Assembly: GCA_045531955.1 (NCBI GenBank)
Contig: JAZSFC010000043.1
Coordinates: 62,001 to 126,000 of the forward strand
Direction of reading: 5' to 3'
Source: SIG299 sp045531955
GTDB lineage: Bacteria; Bacillota; Clostridia; Lachnospirales; Lachnospiraceae
Length of the DNA stretch: 64,000 bases
Below the pieces are notes generated by a model that saw only the letters and a program-made list of their open reading frames with translations, was not told where the DNA came from and ran no database searches. The position numbers and the translations under genes were made by a program. Positions 49,885 through 58,622 of the stretch are shown here, in pieces (positions within the stretch are counted from its first letter, which is position 1; the number at the start of each line of letters is the position of its first letter).

Positions 49885-49912
49885 ATTCTACCACATATTT
49901 CTCTAAATGCAA
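49885..49912 (-). promoter_or_regulatory. promoter of the bactofilin-pyrH-frr operon
   Basis: On the minus strand TTGCAT (49907-49912), a 16-nt spacer and TAGAAT (49885-49890), about 60 nt upstream of the start. A weaker candidate (TTGTAA/TAATTA) lies closer. Confidence 0.45.
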
Positions 49913-49930
49913 ATAACTAATTTATAAAAA

Positions 49931-49972
49931 CAAAAAAAGATACATGGAAGCAGCAGCTCCTCCATGTACCTC
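49931..49972 (-). terminator. terminator of the decarboxylase operon
   Basis: On the minus strand GGTACATGGA pairs with TCCATGTATC (one wobble), followed by seven T. It lies about 65 nt after the oadA-like stop codon. Confidence 0.8.
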
Positions 49973-50038
49973 TTTTTGTATGAGCAATAAAGCATTTCCA
50001 ATGTCCTAATCCTGAAGTTGCTTTACTGCTTTAGCTTC

Positions 50039-51451
50039 TTAGACCGGGTATGCCTTGTTTTCCGTATCAGCAGCAGTTACGTCAACAGCAGTCTGCTGTG
50101 CCTGTCTGTGCTTGAAGAAATCCATAGCAACCTGTGGGAATAATGCGTAGGAAAGAACATCCTCTTCCTGCTGCATCCATTCCTTACATTCCTCACGGAA
50201 CTTGTCAAGCTGTGGTGGGATTAAGTCAGCCGGACGGCAGGTGATAGGCTCTACGTCACCGATGGCCTTCTTCTGTACATCCTTGTTGAATGGCTTAACT
50301 GTCTCACCGAATTCACCGCCAAGAACCTTTTTGGATTCTTTGGTAACCATCTTATATCTCTCACCCTGTAATACGTTAAGTACAGCCTGTGTACCAACAA
50401 TCTGAGAAGATGGAGTTACGAGAGGCGGCTCACCGAAGTCCTTACGAACTTCAGGAATCTCGCGAAGTACATCGTAGTACTTATCTTCTGCCTTTGCTTC
50501 CTTTAACTGGGAAACAAGGTTGGATAACATACCACCCGGTACCTGATATAATAAGGTCTTAATATCGACACCCATTACCTTTGGATTTAATAATCCGCTC
50601 TTTAATGCTTCTTCCTGCATTGGACGGAAGTAATCAGCAATCTCAGCAAGGAGATTCTGATCTAAACCTGTATCATACTCTGTACCCTTGAAGGTTTCCA
50701 CCATAACTTCGGTTGCCGGCTGGCTGGTACCCATGGAGAATGGGGACATTGCGGTATCGATTACGTCAACACCTGCTTCTACAGCCTTTAAGTATGTCAT
50801 GGAAGCAACACCGGAGGTGTAGTGGGTATGTAACTGGATAGGAAGCTTCGTACCTGCCTTTAATGCTTCTACAAGCTCTGTTGCCTTGTATGGAAGAAGT
50901 AAGCCGGCCATATCCTTAATACATAAGGAATCTGCACCCATTTCTTCTACTCTTCTTGCGATGTCCTTCCAGTAGTCAAGTGTATATGCATCACCTAAAG
51001 TATAGGATAATGCAATCTGTGCATGACCCTTTTCCTTATTAGCAGCCTTAACAGCTGTTTCTAAGTTTCTAAGGTCATTGAAACAGTCGAAAATACGGAT
51101 GATGTCAATACCGTTTGCAATAGACTTCTGTACGAAGTATTCTACTACGTCATCAGAATAGTGGTTATAACCAAGAATGTTCTGACCACGGAATAACATC
51201 TGTAACTTTGTGTTCTTAAAGCCTGCCTTTAACTTTCTGAGTCTTTCCCATGGGTCTTCCTTTAAGAAACGTAAGGATGCATCGAAAGTCGCACCGCCCC
51301 AGCATTCTACGGAATGATAGCCAACCTTATCCATCTTTTCGATGATAGGAAGCATCTGTTCGGTAGACATTCTGGTAGCAATCAGGGACTGATGTGCATC
51401 ACGCAGTATAGTTTCGGTAATGCCAACCGGCTTTTTAACCTGTTCTGCCAT
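50039..51451 (-). CDS. oadA: oxaloacetate decarboxylase alpha subunit / pyruvate carboxylase-type carboxyltransferase
   Basis: The 470-residue protein is a TIM-barrel carboxyltransferase (GITETILRDAHQSLIATRM, FRGQNILGY, SLCIKDMAGLLLP, LHTHYTSGVASM) with the PYC_OADA C-terminal domain, but no attached biotinyl domain. A separate biotin carrier is encoded in the same operon. It transfers CO2 from oxaloacetate to biotin, or the reverse for pyruvate. The beta subunit gene next to it favours a sodium-pump role. There is a 270-bp gap from oadB, so it might also be separately transcribed. GGAGG lies upstream of the ATG. Confidence 0.88.
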   Translation of the reverse strand: MAEQVKKPVGITETILRDAHQSLIATRMSTEQMLPIIEKMDKVGYHSVECWGGATFDASLRFLKEDPWERLRKLKAGFKNTKLQMLFRGQNILGYNHYSDDVVEYFVQKSIANGIDIIRIFDCFNDLRNLETAVKAANKEKGHAQIALSYTLGDAYTLDYWKDIARRVEEMGADSLCIKDMAGLLLPYKATELVEALKAGTKLPIQLHTHYTSGVASMTYLKAVEAGVDVIDTAMSPFSMGTSQPATEVMVETFKGTEYDTGLDQNLLAEIADYFRPMQEEALKSGLLNPKVMGVDIKTLLYQVPGGMLSNLVSQLKEAKAEDKYYDVLREIPEVRKDFGEPPLVTPSSQIVGTQAVLNVLQGERYKMVTKESKKVLGGEFGETVKPFNKDVQKKAIGDVEPITCRPADLIPPQLDKFREECKEWMQQEEDVLSYALFPQVAMDFFKHRQAQQTAVDVTAADTENKAYPV

Positions 51452-51721
51452 TTTATATAATCCTCCAATTTTTATTTTCAGCGCATTTTATGTTTGTTTT
51501 TCCGTGTTTGCCTGCTTCCTCTGACATCTGTATGCCCTTGCCGGAACAAACAGTAAAACATTGTTTGCCCGTCAATGTTCATACATCTGTCCGCTGAAAG
51601 GTCAAACACTTGGAAAATCAAATATAAAATGCTGCTATACAATTAAAATTTGTCATATAATACAAAAATATCTCCGGCAGCTTTGCTGCCGCTTGCCTAC
51701 GGTAAGAAATATGTTCATTTA
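51452..51721 (-). other. 270-bp gap between oadB and oadA with attenuator-like hairpin
   Basis: A 7-bp GC-rich stem (CGGCAGC-AAA-GCTGCCG on the minus strand, 51675-51691) lies about 30 nt after the oadB stop, followed by GAGATATTTTTG, an imperfect T-tract. A weak TTGACC/TATGAA pair farther on may be an internal promoter. I see no coding sequence here. Confidence 0.45.
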
Positions 51722-52846
51722 TTAAACGCCGAAAATCGCCATAAATACACCGGCTGCAACTGCAGTACCGATAACACCGGCTACGTTAGGACCCATGGCA
51801 TGCATGAGTAAGAAGTTGGTAGGGTCCGCCTGGGAACCAACCTTCTGGGATACTCTGGCCGCCATCGGAACTGCAGATACACCCGCAGAACCGATAAGTG
51901 GGTTAATCTTACCACCGGTTGCCTTGCACATAATCTTACCAAATAGTACGCCTCCGGCAGTACCGATTGCAAATGCAATAAGACCAAGTGCAACAATCTT
52001 AAGTGTATCAAGATTTAAGAATGCTTCTGCACTTGTGGTAGCACCTACGGAAGTACCAAGTAAAATAACTACAATGTACATCAAAGAATTGGATGCATGG
52101 TCTGCAAGCTGCTTAACCACACCACACTCACGGAACAGGTTACCAAGCATTAACATACCAAGAAGTGGCGCTGTATCCGGTAAAATAAGTACAACTACGA
52201 TTGTTACAACGATTGGGAATAAAATCTTTTCTAACTTGGAAACAGGACGAAGCTGTTCCATCTTGATTTTTCTTTCCTCTTCTGTTGTTAATAACTTCAT
52301 AATCGGAGGCTGAATAATAGGAACCAGGGACATATAAGTATATGCCGCAACTGCGATAGGTCCCATCAAGTCAGTCTGACCAAGCTTAGCTGCCAGGAAA
52401 ATAGAAGTAGGACCGTCAGCACCACCGATGATAGAGATAGCTGCCGCTGCCTTACCATTGAATCCAAGCATAATTGCAAAAAAGTAAGCTGCGAAAATAC
52501 CCAGCTGAGCCGCCGCACCAAGCAGGAAGCTCTTTGGATTAGCAATTAACGGACCAAAGTCTGTCATTGCACCTACGCCCATGAAAATCAGGGACGGAAG
52601 AATTGCCCACTCATCCAGCAGGAAGAAGTAATGTAATAATCCGCCTTCTTCCATAATTGGAGGATACATGTTAACCAATAACATACCAAAGGAAATCGGA
52701 ACTAACAGGAGTGGTTCGTATCCGTGGGCGATAGCCAGATATAAGAATACCAGCGCTACCGCAATCATCAGATAGTTTCCCCAAGTAAGGTTAGCGAAAC
52801 CTGTCTGACCTGCAAGATTTTGCAGAATCTCTAAAATGTTATCCAT
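51722..52846 (-). CDS. oadB: sodium ion-translocating decarboxylase beta subunit
   Basis: The beta subunit is the membrane carboxybiotin decarboxylase that couples decarboxylation to Na+ export. The 374-residue polytopic protein has the diagnostic GGADGPTSIFLA and the segment GNLFRECGVV, with 9 or more hydrophobic helices and a C-terminal PLIGSAGVSAVPMAARVSQK region. GGAGG precedes the ATG. It follows the biotin carrier gene by 18 nt. Confidence 0.95.
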   Translation of the reverse strand: MDNILEILQNLAGQTGFANLTWGNYLMIAVALVFLYLAIAHGYEPLLLVPISFGMLLVNMYPPIMEEGGLLHYFFLLDEWAILPSLIFMGVGAMTDFGPLIANPKSFLLGAAAQLGIFAAYFFAIMLGFNGKAAAAISIIGGADGPTSIFLAAKLGQTDLMGPIAVAAYTYMSLVPIIQPPIMKLLTTEEERKIKMEQLRPVSKLEKILFPIVVTIVVVLILPDTAPLLGMLMLGNLFRECGVVKQLADHASNSLMYIVVILLGTSVGATTSAEAFLNLDTLKIVALGLIAFAIGTAGGVLFGKIMCKATGGKINPLIGSAGVSAVPMAARVSQKVGSQADPTNFLLMHAMGPNVAGVIGTAVAAGVFMAIFGV

Positions 52847-52864
52847 TTAAGGTTTCCTCCTTAA

Positions 52865-53239
52865 TTAGTTTAAAGTTACTAAAACTGCTCCTGCTTCTAC
52901 CTGCTCACCAACGGATGTGTTAACACTTGCAACAGTACCATCCTGAGGTGCTACAATTTCATTTTCCATCTTCATTGCTTCAAGAACAACAAGAACATCG
53001 CCCTTATTTACAGCCTGTCCTGCTGCTACCTTAACGCCAAGAATCTTACCAGGCATTGGAGCGTTAACCTTTACACCACCCTGAGCGCCTGCAGGTGCTG
53101 CTGCCTTTGGAGCTGCCTTTGGTGCAGGTGCTGCCTTTGGAGCTGCTGCAACAGGAGCCGCTGCAGCTACTGCGCCGGTTCCTTCTTCTACGGTTACATC
53201 ATAAACATTACCATTTACAGTAATTGTATAAGTCTTCAT
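52865..53239 (-). CDS. biotin carboxyl carrier protein of the decarboxylase
   Basis: This 124-residue protein has an N-terminal beta strand, an alanine/proline-rich linker (residues 24-55, flexible arm) and a biotinyl domain with the EAMKM motif, biotin at Lys90. It shuttles carboxybiotin between the carboxyltransferases and the beta subunit. It is of the MmdC/GcdC type. It lies between oadG and oadB. Confidence 0.93.
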   Translation of the reverse strand: MKTYTITVNGNVYDVTVEEGTGAVAAAAPVAAAPKAAPAPKAAPKAAAPAGAQGGVKVNAPMPGKILGVKVAAGQAVNKGDVLVVLEAMKMENEIVAPQDGTVASVNTSVGEQVEAGAVLVTLN

Positions 53240-53255
53240 TTTGAAATCCTCCTAA

Positions 53256-53651
53256 TTATGCATTCTGCCATCTGCTGTTACGCTTTTTGATGGAACGTAC
53301 TACTAAATCGCCGGATACTGCATTGCCCTGTGCTTCTTCATAAGCATGAATCGCTGCGGTAATAACGGCAATTAATTCTAAATCATCTGTTTCCGGGGCT
53401 GCTTCAACCACAGGAGCCGGAGCAGGTGCCTGCTGTGGAGCCGGGGTTGCTTTACCTGCCTTTTTGTTTGCAAGCATCTGTTCAAACTTGTTAATGTACT
53501 TAAACAAAGAAATGATAAAACATATAAACAGTAATGCCAGGAACACAACAGAAATACCGATTACGGTATTTACCGCTGCTTCTGCCATAGCATCTTCAAT
53601 GCTTGCCCACCATCCGGCGATACCACCAGCTAATAAACATAAATTTGTCAT
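53256..53651 (-). CDS. oadG: sodium pump decarboxylase gamma subunit
   Basis: The gamma subunit is a small membrane protein that holds the complex together. The 131-residue protein has one membrane helix (about 31-50, ISVVFLALLFICFIISLF), a proline/alanine-rich linker and a C-terminal segment. The latter (AVITAAIHAYEEAQG...VVRSIKKRNSRWQ) is the typical OadG/MmdD tail. GGAGG is 6 nt before the ATG. It lies between the carboxyltransferase and biotin carrier genes. Confidence 0.87.
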   Translation of the reverse strand: MTNLCLLAGGIAGWWASIEDAMAEAAVNTVIGISVVFLALLFICFIISLFKYINKFEQMLANKKAGKATPAPQQAPAPAPVVEAAPETDDLELIAVITAAIHAYEEAQGNAVSGDLVVRSIKKRNSRWQNA

Positions 53652-53665
53652 GTGATACCTCCGTC

Positions 53666-55096
53666 CTAGATTGTGCCGTGTTTCTTAGCCGGCTGTGCAT
53701 CTCTCTTGGAATATAACATACCAAATGCATAGGAAAGGTGCTGTCTTAAGCTGTCTGCGGAAACGATAGCGTCTACATAACCACGCTTTGCAGCTGCTTC
53801 TGCACTGCCCTGTAAGGATGCGTATGCATCTGCTACAGCCTTTCTGTCGTCTGCAGTTTTTTCCGGAGCGATAATCTGGGCAGCAAGTGCAGCATCCATC
53901 ATACCAATCTTAGCGCCTTCTACTGCAAATACCATGTCAGCACCAATGTGCTTGGAATTCATTACAATATATGTACTGCCGTATGCCATACCGGAAACAA
54001 CGTTTACCTTAGCTACGGTTGCATTTGCAAATGCTGCAGTTAACTTAGCTGCTGCAACTGCAATGCTCTTTTCTTCACATACGGTTGCCTTATAGCCGTT
54101 CACATTTGTGAAGGAAACTACAGGAATACCGAATGCATCACAGAACTTAACGAAAGCAGCTGCCTTTTCACAGCCTGCTGTTGTTAAGGAAGCATCAAAC
54201 TTTTCGGTTGCTTTACCGTTTTCATCTAAAACTGCTGTTCTGTTTGCAACAGCGCCAATGGTCATACCGTCTAACTTAATAAAACCGGTTACCATCTCCT
54301 TCGCGTAAGCCGCCTTAACTTCAAAGAAGAAATTGTCATCGGAAAGATCTGCTAAAGCCTGTGCAGGGTCTGCGCTTAACGCATCAAAGGATACTGCACG
54401 GTTTAAGCTGTCTACACAATCTACCACTGCTTCTGCTTCATTGTTTGCAGGTAAAATAGAGATTAAAGTACGGATGCTTGCAAGCACTTCTGCTTCATCT
54501 TCCTTTACTACATCTACCACACCGTTTGCTGCCTGATATTCAGCCGCTGCAGTGTCACATTTTGCGGTATAATTACCTTCTAATGCGTTAGGAGAATTTA
54601 CAAATAATTTTGCATTGCTCTTTGGCATAAATGTGAAATCGGACAACGCTGCAGAAATTGCAGAACCGCCACCACATGTACCAAACACTGCGGTCACCTG
54701 AGGAACCACGCCGGATGCCATGGTCTGCTTGAAGTAAACTTCACCAAAACCTGCCAGTGCGTCTGTTGCTTCCTGTAAACGGATACCTGCACAATCTACA
54801 AGTCCGATAACAGGAGCACCTGTCTTTAAAGCAAGATCATATAATCTTACAATTTTCTTGGCGTGCATTTCGCCGATGGTACCGTGAAGTACCTTTGCGT
54901 CCTGGCTGTAAACGTAAACCAGGCTTCCATCAATCAGTCCATAGCCGGTAATAACACCGTCAGATGGAGCATCGCTCTTTGGCAGGTCAAAGTCGGTATT
55001 TCTCTTTGTAACCAGTGCGCCGATTTCAACAAAACTGTTGTCATCAAGCAATGCGGTAATTCTGTCTTTTGCAGACATTTGAGTTGAATTTCCCAT
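53666..55096 (-). CDS. mmdA: acyl-CoA carboxyltransferase subunit of a sodium-pumping decarboxylase
   Basis: The protein has the carboxyl transferase fold (crotonase-like) seen in methylmalonyl-CoA decarboxylase alpha: FVEIGALVTKRNTDF, SQDAKVLHGTIGEMHAKKI, CGGGSAISAALSDFTFM, and a second half with IPVVSFTNVNGYKAT and MVFAVEGAKIGMMDA. At 476 residues it is somewhat shorter than MmdA (about 510). The GGAGG ribosome binding site is 7 nt before the ATG. It is first in the operon, after a strong promoter and cre. The exact acyl-CoA (methylmalonyl, glutaconyl or malonyl) cannot be told, so the symbol is tentative. Confidence 0.83.
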   Translation of the reverse strand: MGNSTQMSAKDRITALLDDNSFVEIGALVTKRNTDFDLPKSDAPSDGVITGYGLIDGSLVYVYSQDAKVLHGTIGEMHAKKIVRLYDLALKTGAPVIGLVDCAGIRLQEATDALAGFGEVYFKQTMASGVVPQVTAVFGTCGGGSAISAALSDFTFMPKSNAKLFVNSPNALEGNYTAKCDTAAAEYQAANGVVDVVKEDEAEVLASIRTLISILPANNEAEAVVDCVDSLNRAVSFDALSADPAQALADLSDDNFFFEVKAAYAKEMVTGFIKLDGMTIGAVANRTAVLDENGKATEKFDASLTTAGCEKAAAFVKFCDAFGIPVVSFTNVNGYKATVCEEKSIAVAAAKLTAAFANATVAKVNVVSGMAYGSTYIVMNSKHIGADMVFAVEGAKIGMMDAALAAQIIAPEKTADDRKAVADAYASLQGSAEAAAKRGYVDAIVSADSLRQHLSYAFGMLYSKRDAQPAKKHGTI

Positions 55097-55137
55097 TTCT
55101 TAGCCTCCATACTTTTTATATTTAGCTCCTTCGTGTT

Positions 55138-55151
55138 TGTAAACGCTTCCA
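55138..55151 (-). promoter_or_regulatory. CcpA cre-like operator
   Basis: On the minus strand TGGAAGCGTTTACA matches the cre consensus TGNAARCGNWWWCA at all 14 positions. It lies about 25-30 nt downstream of the -10 of the decarboxylase promoter, in the leader, where CcpA binding usually blocks transcription. Confidence 0.7.
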
Positions 55152-55176
55152 CGAAGTCCAATTTTCTGCCAATATA

Positions 55177-55205
55177 ATTATATCTGAATAACACCATAAT
55201 TGCAA
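55177..55205 (-). promoter_or_regulatory. promoter of the decarboxylase operon
   Basis: On the minus strand TTGCAA (55200-55205), a 17-nt spacer and TATAAT (55177-55182), about 80 nt upstream of the first gene. Confidence 0.75.
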
Positions 55206-55251
55206 TAGTAAAATGGCACAAAATCCCTTCAATCTTTGCTACATTTTAACT

Positions 55252-55291
55252 AAAAAAGAAGGTCTGATATCACAAAATATGATATCAGACC
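55252..55291 (-). terminator. terminator of the dlt-like operon
   Basis: A perfect 12-bp stem (GGTCTGATATCA with its complement, 7-nt loop) on the minus strand is followed by TTCTTTTTT. It lies 30 nt after the lipoprotein stop codon. Confidence 0.88.
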
Positions 55292-55321
55292 ATAATTATC
55301 TTTCTATATTTAGTTTTTCTT

Positions 55322-55912
55322 TTACTGAACTTCAAGAACAGTAGACGAATATTCGATGGAAGTGATTTCATCGCCCTCCAAAATGAATTTTAACTTCATG
55401 CCCTCTTTTTCATAAACAAGCATGCCGAACTCCTCTTTAAAGCCTTCTCCGTATGCCTTAATCATATCTGCCTTTGTTTCAAAGAGGCAAACACCTTCCG
55501 GAGTTTCAATTAAATCATCACAGAAAAATACGGTAGAAATATAATCCTTACCATCCTGCTCATAAGTATCAATTTCAAAACTGCCGTAGCTGTAGGTCTT
55601 ATCTAATCCTTCAAAAGCACAGCTTGGCGCTTCGAAATAGGAATCCGCTTCACCAAGAGCTGCAAGAATCGGTGCAGCCTCCATATCCATGCCAATCTTT
55701 ACACCGTTATATTCAAACACATAACCCTTTGGCTCTGTCACCTTGTTTGTATCTGTCTTGTCATCATTTTTTGTTTCAGAATCCTGGCTTTCTTGAGCAT
55801 TCTGATTTTCTACAACTGTAGAGTTATTTTCATTTCCATTGTCTTCTGTCTTATCTTTACCGCAACCGGTCATAACAAGAGCAAACATAAGCACTAATAC
55901 TAACTTCTTCAT
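55322..55912 (-). CDS. lipoprotein of unknown function
   Basis: Signal peptide with lipobox MTGC (Cys17), an Asn/Asp/Glu-rich linker (about 20-60) and a folded domain of about 130 residues (YVFEYNGVKIGMDMEAAPILAALGE). The domain shape recalls small beta-lactamase-inhibitor-like or BLIP-like surface domains, but I cannot assign it. The ATG directly follows the stop codon of the upstream DltD-like gene (TAAATG), and the gene is the last of the operon. Confidence 0.8.
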   Translation of the reverse strand: MKKLVLVLMFALVMTGCGKDKTEDNGNENNSTVVENQNAQESQDSETKNDDKTDTNKVTEPKGYVFEYNGVKIGMDMEAAPILAALGEADSYFEAPSCAFEGLDKTYSYGSFEIDTYEQDGKDYISTVFFCDDLIETPEGVCLFETKADMIKAYGEGFKEEFGMLVYEKEGMKLKFILEGDEITSIEYSSTVLEVQ

Positions 55913-56995
55913 TTATTTTTCTCCTCCATTCTGCTTTTCCTGCCATTCTTTTGTCTGACGATCTATCTCTGCATAATATGCAGTTAATTTTTGTTTCCAT
56001 GCCGTCTCCAGCTTTCCTTCCCCTCTGCGGCTGGCAAGTCCGATTTCTTTACTCAAAAATTCACCCAGCCATTTGGTTGCTTTTTCTGCACCGGATAAAT
56101 TCAAATGAAGACCGCCATCATAAGTATCTGTTGTAAAATCAAGACCGCACTCTTCCTGCAACTCCAAGAAATTGATATATACCAGATCATTTTCTTTTGC
56201 ATACTCTTCCATCTGCACTTCCCATTGGTCATACCAATACGGGTAGAGACTCGGTGCCTTTACCAAAATCAGCTGAACACCTTTTTCTTTACAAAGCGCT
56301 GTCATTTTATCCAAATACTCGTAAGCGGTTTCGCCAAAGGAATAATCAGCCAATGGTCGTCCTTTCGGAACATTTTCTGCTGCTTTCACATCTACTCTCA
56401 TATAATAACCGTTATGGGTTACTTTATCCTTATGGAATAAATATTTAAAATCATCGCCGTTAAGCTCTGTAATTCTGGTATGATAACGAAGAACCGGGAA
56501 CACATAATCCAGGAACTTTTCATCTTCCATCATGGATGCCTTCACAGAATTTACTTTTGAAGATGACCATTTCATTCCGTCTAAAGTCATACGGTTGTAT
56601 GCCTCATTCTGAGGAACATTGTATTTCATGGACAAAATATTAAAAATAACCACATCCGGGGTTTCATATTTTAGCGTTTCTTCCAGTAAATAATAGGACT
56701 GCCAGATTAACTGCTGGGCACTTCCTCGGATATAACTGTTGATTCCGTATTCTTCCCATAATAATGCCGGAGTAAAGTTTTCATATACTTCACAGTCGCC
56801 GATGAATACTACATCATGGTCGTGCTCTTCGTCATAATACTCCGCAATCATGGCGCCTTCTACAATACCGGTCATGTATTTTGGCACCAAAAGCTTCTGT
56901 AACAAATACAAAGAACCAATAATTATGATAGCTACCACACAGAAAGTGAGCACTTTCCGGCTTCTGCTTAATTTCTTTTCTTCCACCTGATTCAA
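55913..56995 (-). CDS. DltD-like membrane-anchored SGNH-type protein with Cys in block I
   Basis: One N-terminal membrane helix (about 14-33), then an SGNH-like hydrolase domain of about 320 residues. Block I reads VVFIGDCEVYENF with Cys68 where the catalytic Ser would be expected, and the C-terminal DGGLHLNLSGAE contains Asp293 and His297 as a possible dyad. Its place directly after the MBOAT gene marks it as the DltD counterpart, which moves the D-alanyl (or other) group outside the membrane. The Cys replacement makes the catalytic status uncertain. It lies 12 nt after the MBOAT gene. Confidence 0.78.
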   Translation of the reverse strand: MNQVEEKKLSRSRKVLTFCVVAIIIIGSLYLLQKLLVPKYMTGIVEGAMIAEYYDEEHDHDVVFIGDCEVYENFTPALLWEEYGINSYIRGSAQQLIWQSYYLLEETLKYETPDVVIFNILSMKYNVPQNEAYNRMTLDGMKWSSSKVNSVKASMMEDEKFLDYVFPVLRYHTRITELNGDDFKYLFHKDKVTHNGYYMRVDVKAAENVPKGRPLADYSFGETAYEYLDKMTALCKEKGVQLILVKAPSLYPYWYDQWEVQMEEYAKENDLVYINFLELQEECGLDFTTDTYDGGLHLNLSGAEKATKWLGEFLSKEIGLASRRGEGKLETAWKQKLTAYYAEIDRQTKEWQEKQNGGEK

Positions 56996-57007
56996 GCTTC
57001 CTTTCTG

Positions 57008-58603
57008 CTAAAACTGATTGTAAATAAACTGGCTGGCATCATATCCCACACCATAGGCGCCGAATAACAATACTACCAGGAATAAACCATACCAAATAAT
57101 TACTCTTACCGGAAAAGCAAGAGTTCTGATTTTTCCTCTGACAGAACCACTGCGTTGGAGCATACTTACCGTAAAAATAAGCATCATACCAAGGAATAAA
57201 ATAATGTAATCCTTAACTTCCAAACCAAGTTCCAACAGCTGTCCGTTCCAAAGGACATTCCAGTTCCATGTAGTAAACATGGTACCAAACATTTTAAAAG
57301 TAAGCGGAACGTCACGATAGCAGTCAAACATACGCAAGCTGCTCATCAGTAAGATAGTTCTGCCTACACGGAAAATTTTGAACCAAAGTGCTTTATCCGC
57401 TTTAGGAAACTTCTTATGGAACAACCGATACAAAGGTTCTAATTCCTGGGAAATCATAATAACCACAAAGTTACCAAGACCCCAGACAATAAAGTTCCAG
57501 CTGGCACCATGCCAGATACCGGTGGTAAACCAAACCACAAAGGAGGAAAGATACACCGGTATTCTCTTACCGATAATCTCACCAAAATGTTTTCTGGAAA
57601 ATTTAGAAAGCTTCAGCATCGGCTGACAAACCGATATCGGATAGAAAATATAATCCGTAAACCAGCTTCCCATGGTCATATGCCAACGATTCCAATACTC
57701 TTTAATATTCTTGGAAAAGTATGGACGGTGAAAGTTTTCCGTTACCTTAATTCCTAAAGTTTCTGCTATACCAATCGTAATATCAATACCACCCGTAAAA
57801 TCTGCATACAATTCTAAGGCATAGAACAGCATTCCTGCGAACACAAAGGCTCCCTGATATTCTTCCGGACCCTTGATTAAGGTATTCACGGCAACCAGCA
57901 TCCGGTCCGCAATTACCATTTTCTTAAAATATCCCCAGAGAATTCTCTGCAATCCGGATGCTACTGTAGTTGCATTGAATTTGTGCTGCTCATACAGTGT
58001 TTTTGCCAAATCATCAAATCTGCTGATTGGTCCCTGCACCAACTGTGGAAAGAAGGATACAAACAGAGCAAATTTAAACGGGTTCTTTTCCGCTTCATAT
58101 TTTCCGCGGTATACATCAATCAAGTAACCCATAGACTGGAATGTATAAAACGAAATGCCCATAGGCAGAACAAAATCCACAAAATCCAATTTGGCTGTAC
58201 TTCCAAAAGTAGTAAGTACAGAATTTACATTAGAAATAGCAAAGTTTGTGTATTTCAACACTGCAAGAATACCGATATTTATAAGCAGGCAAAGAAGAAG
58301 CAATCTCCACTGCTTCTTTTTTTCTCTTGCCTTATATTCTTTTCGTTCTTCTCTGGATAACTCCTTTTTATGTTCCTTTATATACGCATCAACCACGGCC
58401 TGCAACGAGGTAATCTTTCGTGCAATCAGGTATGTGGATACCGTTGTTACAAAAATATATGGCAGATAAGACGCGCCGGCAAGAAAATAGAACACATAGC
58501 TTGCAGCTAACAGCAACATCCACTGCCATTTTTTTGGTATTACATAATAAAGGACACAGGTTATCAATACAAAAAATAAAAATTCATAAGAAGTAAATAA
58601 CAT
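57008..58603 (-). CDS. DltB-like MBOAT acyltransferase
   Basis: This polytopic membrane-bound O-acyltransferase has about 11 hydrophobic helices, with the MBOAT motif GIWHGASWNFIVWG (catalytic His) and RFWNRWHMT-like NRWHMTMGSWFTDYIFYP. DltB passes a thioester-bound group through the membrane to the D-alanylation machinery, and alginate-type MBOATs (AlgI) acetylate polysaccharides. With a carrier protein gene next to it and a DltD-like gene after it, the DltB reading is preferred. Length 531 is a bit longer than Bacillus DltB because of a charged loop near residues 70-90. Confidence 0.85.
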   Translation of the reverse strand: MLFTSYEFLFFVLITCVLYYVIPKKWQWMLLLAASYVFYFLAGASYLPYIFVTTVSTYLIARKITSLQAVVDAYIKEHKKELSREERKEYKAREKKKQWRLLLLCLLINIGILAVLKYTNFAISNVNSVLTTFGSTAKLDFVDFVLPMGISFYTFQSMGYLIDVYRGKYEAEKNPFKFALFVSFFPQLVQGPISRFDDLAKTLYEQHKFNATTVASGLQRILWGYFKKMVIADRMLVAVNTLIKGPEEYQGAFVFAGMLFYALELYADFTGGIDITIGIAETLGIKVTENFHRPYFSKNIKEYWNRWHMTMGSWFTDYIFYPISVCQPMLKLSKFSRKHFGEIIGKRIPVYLSSFVVWFTTGIWHGASWNFIVWGLGNFVVIMISQELEPLYRLFHKKFPKADKALWFKIFRVGRTILLMSSLRMFDCYRDVPLTFKMFGTMFTTWNWNVLWNGQLLELGLEVKDYIILFLGMMLIFTVSMLQRSGSVRGKIRTLAFPVRVIIWYGLFLVVLLFGAYGVGYDASQFIYNQF

Positions 58604-58622
58604 TACTATGTCCGTCCTATGT

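Noticed and set aside
50039..51451. Reading the oadA-like gene as a full pyruvate carboxylase
   Set aside because: It has only the carboxyltransferase and PYC_OADA domains; no biotin carboxylase or biotinyl domain is attached, and a sodium-pump beta subunit is encoded next to it.
55129..55157. CTTCGTG/CACGAAG hairpin in the decarboxylase leader as a terminator
   Set aside because: Seven-bp stem with a long loop and no T-run; the overlapping cre site is the better explanation.
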